Origin: an uncultured Lachnospiraceae bacterium
GTDB lineage: Bacteria > Bacillota > Clostridia > Lachnospirales > Lachnospiraceae
Direction: 5' to 3'
Assembly: GCA_934351765.1 (NCBI GenBank)
Contig: CAKRJM010000117.1
Location: 1 to 6,911 of the forward strand
DNA length: 6,911 bases
The notes beneath the pieces are model-generated. The model was not told the origin of the DNA and made no database searches. It was given only the letters and a program-made list of their open reading frames with translations. Below, one piece after another: positions 4,877-6,911 of this stretch. Within the stretch, counting starts at the first letter, position 1; every line of letters begins with the position of its first letter. Made by a program: the position numbers and the translations under genes.

Positions 4877-6106
4877 ATGAAGAAACTGGTAGCACTGGTA
4901 CTGTCGCTTCTTATGATTCTTAGCCTGGCAGCATGTGGAAGCGGCGACACAAATGCCACAACCGCCGCAGGTGGAGAAACAAAAGGGACATCCTCATCGT
5001 CAGCAGATAACACAGAGAAAATCAAAATTGGTGTTGTTTGTGCAATTTCCGGTCCTTATGCTCAGGAAGGCCAGTATGTAAAACAGGCAATCGACCTGCT
5101 TCAGGAGGAATTAAACGAAGCTGGTGGAGTAGAGTGGAACGGAAAGAAGATCCCCGTTGAGTTTATTTACGAGGATAATGAAGGTGATGCAGAAACTTCT
5201 GTAAACTGCTTCAATAAATTGATTGATAACGAAGGTGTTATGGCGATTGTAGGACCGCCGATGAGTGGCTGTCTCATCGCAGCAGGACCAATCGCTCAGG
5301 AAAATCAGGTTCCTACAATTGGAACTATGACCACCAACATCAAGTGCACACAGGTTGGAGATTACATTTTCCGAGCATGCTTTATTGATGCATTCCAGGC
5401 CAAGGTGGCAGCAAACTGGATGAAAAATGAAGGATATACAAAAGTTGCAATTCTTTCCAATAATGCAGACGATTACAGCACAGGTCTCGGTGATGCATTT
5501 GAAGAGGAATTCACAGCATTGGGTGGAACCATTGTTGACCGTGAAACATTCTCCGATGCGTCTGGCGGCGATGTAAAGGATTTCAGTGTTCAGCTTACTA
5601 AATTAAAGAATGCAAATCCAGAGGCAATCTTTTCCCCGACCTATTACATGAACGTGCCGGATATCTTGGCGCAGGCATCTCAGATCGGAATTGAGGCTCC
5701 GTTCCTTGGAACAGACTCCTGGGATACTCCTGATGTACTGAACCTGATAGATGCGGATAATAAGGCAAATGCGTACTATATTTCCGCCTATTCTCCATTG
5801 AATCCAGATGAAAAGGTACAGGCTTTCTCCAAGAGATTTGAAGAGGCATACGGAACAACTCCAAACTCCAACGGAACTTTTGCATACGATGCAGCTGCAT
5901 TAGTAGTACAGGCAATCAGAGAAGCCAAGACACTGGATGGCCCTGGTTTAAGAGATGCAATGGCAGCAATCAACTATAACGGCGTAACCGGAAGTACCAC
6001 ATTTGATGAAAATCGAAACCCGGTTAAGGATGCAAACATCCTGAAATTTGTTGGTGATGATATTGAATTTGTAACAACCGTAAAGGCAGAAGATCTGGCA
6101 AAGTAA
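4877..6106 (+). CDS. LivJ/BraC-type ABC transporter substrate-binding lipoprotein
   Basis: This encodes the 409-aa extracytoplasmic binding protein of a HAAT-family ABC importer. Residues 1-20 are a lipoprotein signal peptide: KK, a hydrophobic core, then lipobox LAAC with Cys20 as the lipidated residue. A Gly/Ser/Thr-rich linker (21-46) precedes a Peripla_BP_6 (type I) fold starting at IKIGVVCAISGPYAQEG (49-65). Lobe features include EDNEGDAETSVNCFNKLI (99-116), VGPPMSGCLIAAGPIA (125-140), which matches the family's G-P-x-x-S-G block, IGTMTTN (148-154), and FRACFIDAFQAKVAANW (165-181). AAGGAGG (4862-4868) lies 8 nt before the ATG. The family binds leucine, isoleucine, valine or other amino acids and amides; the actual ligand cannot be read here, so no liv symbol is given. 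It is the first gene of the operon that continues into the permease, divergent from the GntR gene. Confidence 0.95.
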   Translation: MKKLVALVLSLLMILSLAACGSGDTNATTAAGGETKGTSSSSADNTEKIKIGVVCAISGPYAQEGQYVKQAIDLLQEELNEAGGVEWNGKKIPVEFIYEDNEGDAETSVNCFNKLIDNEGVMAIVGPPMSGCLIAAGPIAQENQVPTIGTMTTNIKCTQVGDYIFRACFIDAFQAKVAANWMKNEGYTKVAILSNNADDYSTGLGDAFEEEFTALGGTIVDRETFSDASGGDVKDFSVQLTKLKNANPEAIFSPTYYMNVPDILAQASQIGIEAPFLGTDSWDTPDVLNLIDADNKANAYYISAYSPLNPDEKVQAFSKRFEEAYGTTPNSNGTFAYDAAALVVQAIREAKTLDGPGLRDAMAAINYNGVTGSTTFDENRNPVKDANILKFVGDDIEFVTTVKAEDLAK

Positions 6107-6137
6107 TCGGCCGGAAATTAATAGTTGCAGTAAGGTG

Positions 6138-6174
6138 CAGGACACGCAGGAAGTCCTCCTGCGTGTCCTGTTTT
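6138..6174 (+). terminator. Perfect 14-bp hairpin between binding protein and permease genes
   Basis: CAGGACACGCAGGA (6138-6151) and its exact complement (6157-6170) enclose a 5-nt loop and are followed by TTTT (6171-6174). The stem is GC-rich. The permease Shine-Dalgarno starts only 7 nt after the tail and no new promoter is evident in between. It therefore most likely acts as a partial terminator or 3'-end stabiliser, giving more binding protein than permease. Confidence 0.85.
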
Positions 6175-6199
6175 ATAGAAAAAGGAGGGCTGTTATATC

Positions 6200-6911
6200 A
6201 TGACGATGATATTACAGATATTAGTATACGGACTTCAGCTTGGAAGTACCTATGCATTGCTGGCACTGGGATATTCTATGGTATATGGAATCGTCGGCAT
6301 GATCAACTTTGCTCACGGCGATTTACTGATGGTTGGTGCATATACAGCGTTTTTTATTTTCGCAGCGTTTAAAACAACTCCAACTAATATGCTGATCATT
6401 GTAGGCGTAATTATTCTGACTGCAATTCTTGTTGGCGCTCTTGGCGCATTGATTGAAAAAGTGGCTTACAAGCCTTTGCGAAACAAAGCAAGATTAAGTG
6501 CACTAATCACCGCAATTGGTGTATCCATGTTTATTGAAAATTTTCCGCGTGCGCTTCCTTTTATCGGACCTAATGCCAGAAGTTTTCCGGCAATCATTCC
6601 TATGAAGGTTTTAACGGTTGGTTCTATTAATATAACAACGATTCAGCTTGTTACGATTTTGACAGCGGTTGTTCTAATGATTATTTTATCCCTGTTTGTT
6701 AATAAAACGGTTTATGGAAAGCAGATGAGAGCTGTTCAGCAAAATAAAGATGCGTCTAGCCTGATGGGAATCAATGTAAATGGAATCATTTCTCTTACAT
6801 TCTTTCTTGGCGCGGCCTTGGCTGCTATCAGCGGTATTCTTTATGCCAGTACATATCCGACAATCACATTGACGATGGGATCTGTTTTAGGTATGAAAGC
6901 GTTCATCTGTG
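6200..6911 (+). CDS. LivH-type branched-chain amino acid ABC permease, 3' end outside window
   Basis: The frame is open from the ATG at 6200 to the window edge: 237 codons plus one base of a family normally near 290 aa. It is a membrane permease subunit of the HAAT importer. Hallmarks in order: GLQLGSTYALLALGYSMVYG (11-30), the conserved NFAHGDLLMVGAY (36-48), YKPLRNKARLSALITAIGVS (93-112), and the cytoplasmic coupling-loop region GKQMRAVQQNKDASSLMGINV (about 174-194), where the ATPase subunit docks. Several hydrophobic segments alternate with these (about 5-30, 40-57, 63-86, 103-116, 148-170, 196-216). AAAGGAGG (6181-6188) lies 11 nt upstream; the next ATG at 6206 is too far from it. A LivM-type permease and two ATPases would be expected further downstream. 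Confidence 0.94.
   Translation, partial: MTMILQILVYGLQLGSTYALLALGYSMVYGIVGMINFAHGDLLMVGAYTAFFIFAAFKTTPTNMLIIVGVIILTAILVGALGALIEKVAYKPLRNKARLSALITAIGVSMFIENFPRALPFIGPNARSFPAIIPMKVLTVGSINITTIQLVTILTAVVLMIILSLFVNKTVYGKQMRAVQQNKDASSLMGINVNGIISLTFFLGAALAAISGILYASTYPTITLTMGSVLGMKAFIC

Noticed and set aside
6163..6372. 69-codon plus-strand open frame overlapping the start of the permease
   Set aside because: It begins inside the terminator stem and is a frame-shifted reading of the LivH-type gene, whose conserved NFAHG motif is in the 6200 frame.
1..6911. CRISPR arrays, tRNA or rRNA genes, insertion sequences, attachment sites
   Set aside because: Looked for on both strands by eye; no spaced repeat array, cloverleaf, transposase motif or flanking target duplication was found.

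Overview
The window looks like a chromosomal segment from a low-to-moderate GC Firmicute, most likely a Clostridia/Lachnospiraceae relative. This rests on the protein sequences (S2, EF-Ts, a small HTH protein and a LivJ-type lipoprotein that read like gut Clostridia), strong AAGGAGG-type ribosome binding sites and T-rich intrinsic terminators. It is inference; no database search was made.

Layout. (a) 1-1137, minus strand: the N-terminal two thirds or so of a predicted ABC-class ATPase (COG3044 type), running off the left edge. (b) 1138-1447: a divergent control region holding a minus-strand promoter and structured leader for the ATPase, the plus-strand rpsB promoter bracketed by a perfect 15-bp direct repeat, and an rpsB leader that folds into one long hairpin capped by a GNRA tetraloop. 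(c) 1448-3154, plus strand: rpsB (ribosomal protein S2) and tsf (EF-Ts), closed by a very long terminator stem at 3199-3265. (d) 3344-3634, minus strand: a 96-aa HTH protein with a repeat-rich, AT-rich upstream region. (e) 3635-3932: no convincing gene, but a 10-bp perfect hairpin and the terminator of the next gene. (f) 3933-4586, minus strand: a GntR-family regulator with an FCD ligand domain. (g) 4587-4876: the divergent promoter region, with a near-consensus sigma-A promoter preceded by duplicated A-tracts. (h) 4877-6911, plus strand: a LivJ/BraC-type substrate-binding lipoprotein, a perfect 14-bp hairpin acting as terminator or attenuator, and the 5' part of a LivH-type permease running off the right edge.

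How it works together. rpsB-tsf is a translation operon, plausibly autoregulated through its leader. The GntR/FCD protein sits divergently next to an amino-acid-type (HAAT) ABC importer, the usual geometry for a local ligand-responsive regulator. The hairpin between the binding protein and the permease would give an excess of binding protein over membrane components.

No clearly new multi-gene system is visible. The points most worth a second look are regulatory: the rpsB leader hairpin, the 15-bp repeat around the rpsB promoter, the altered recognition helix of the GntR protein with a palindrome in its own promoter, and the repeats and dyads upstream of the small HTH gene.
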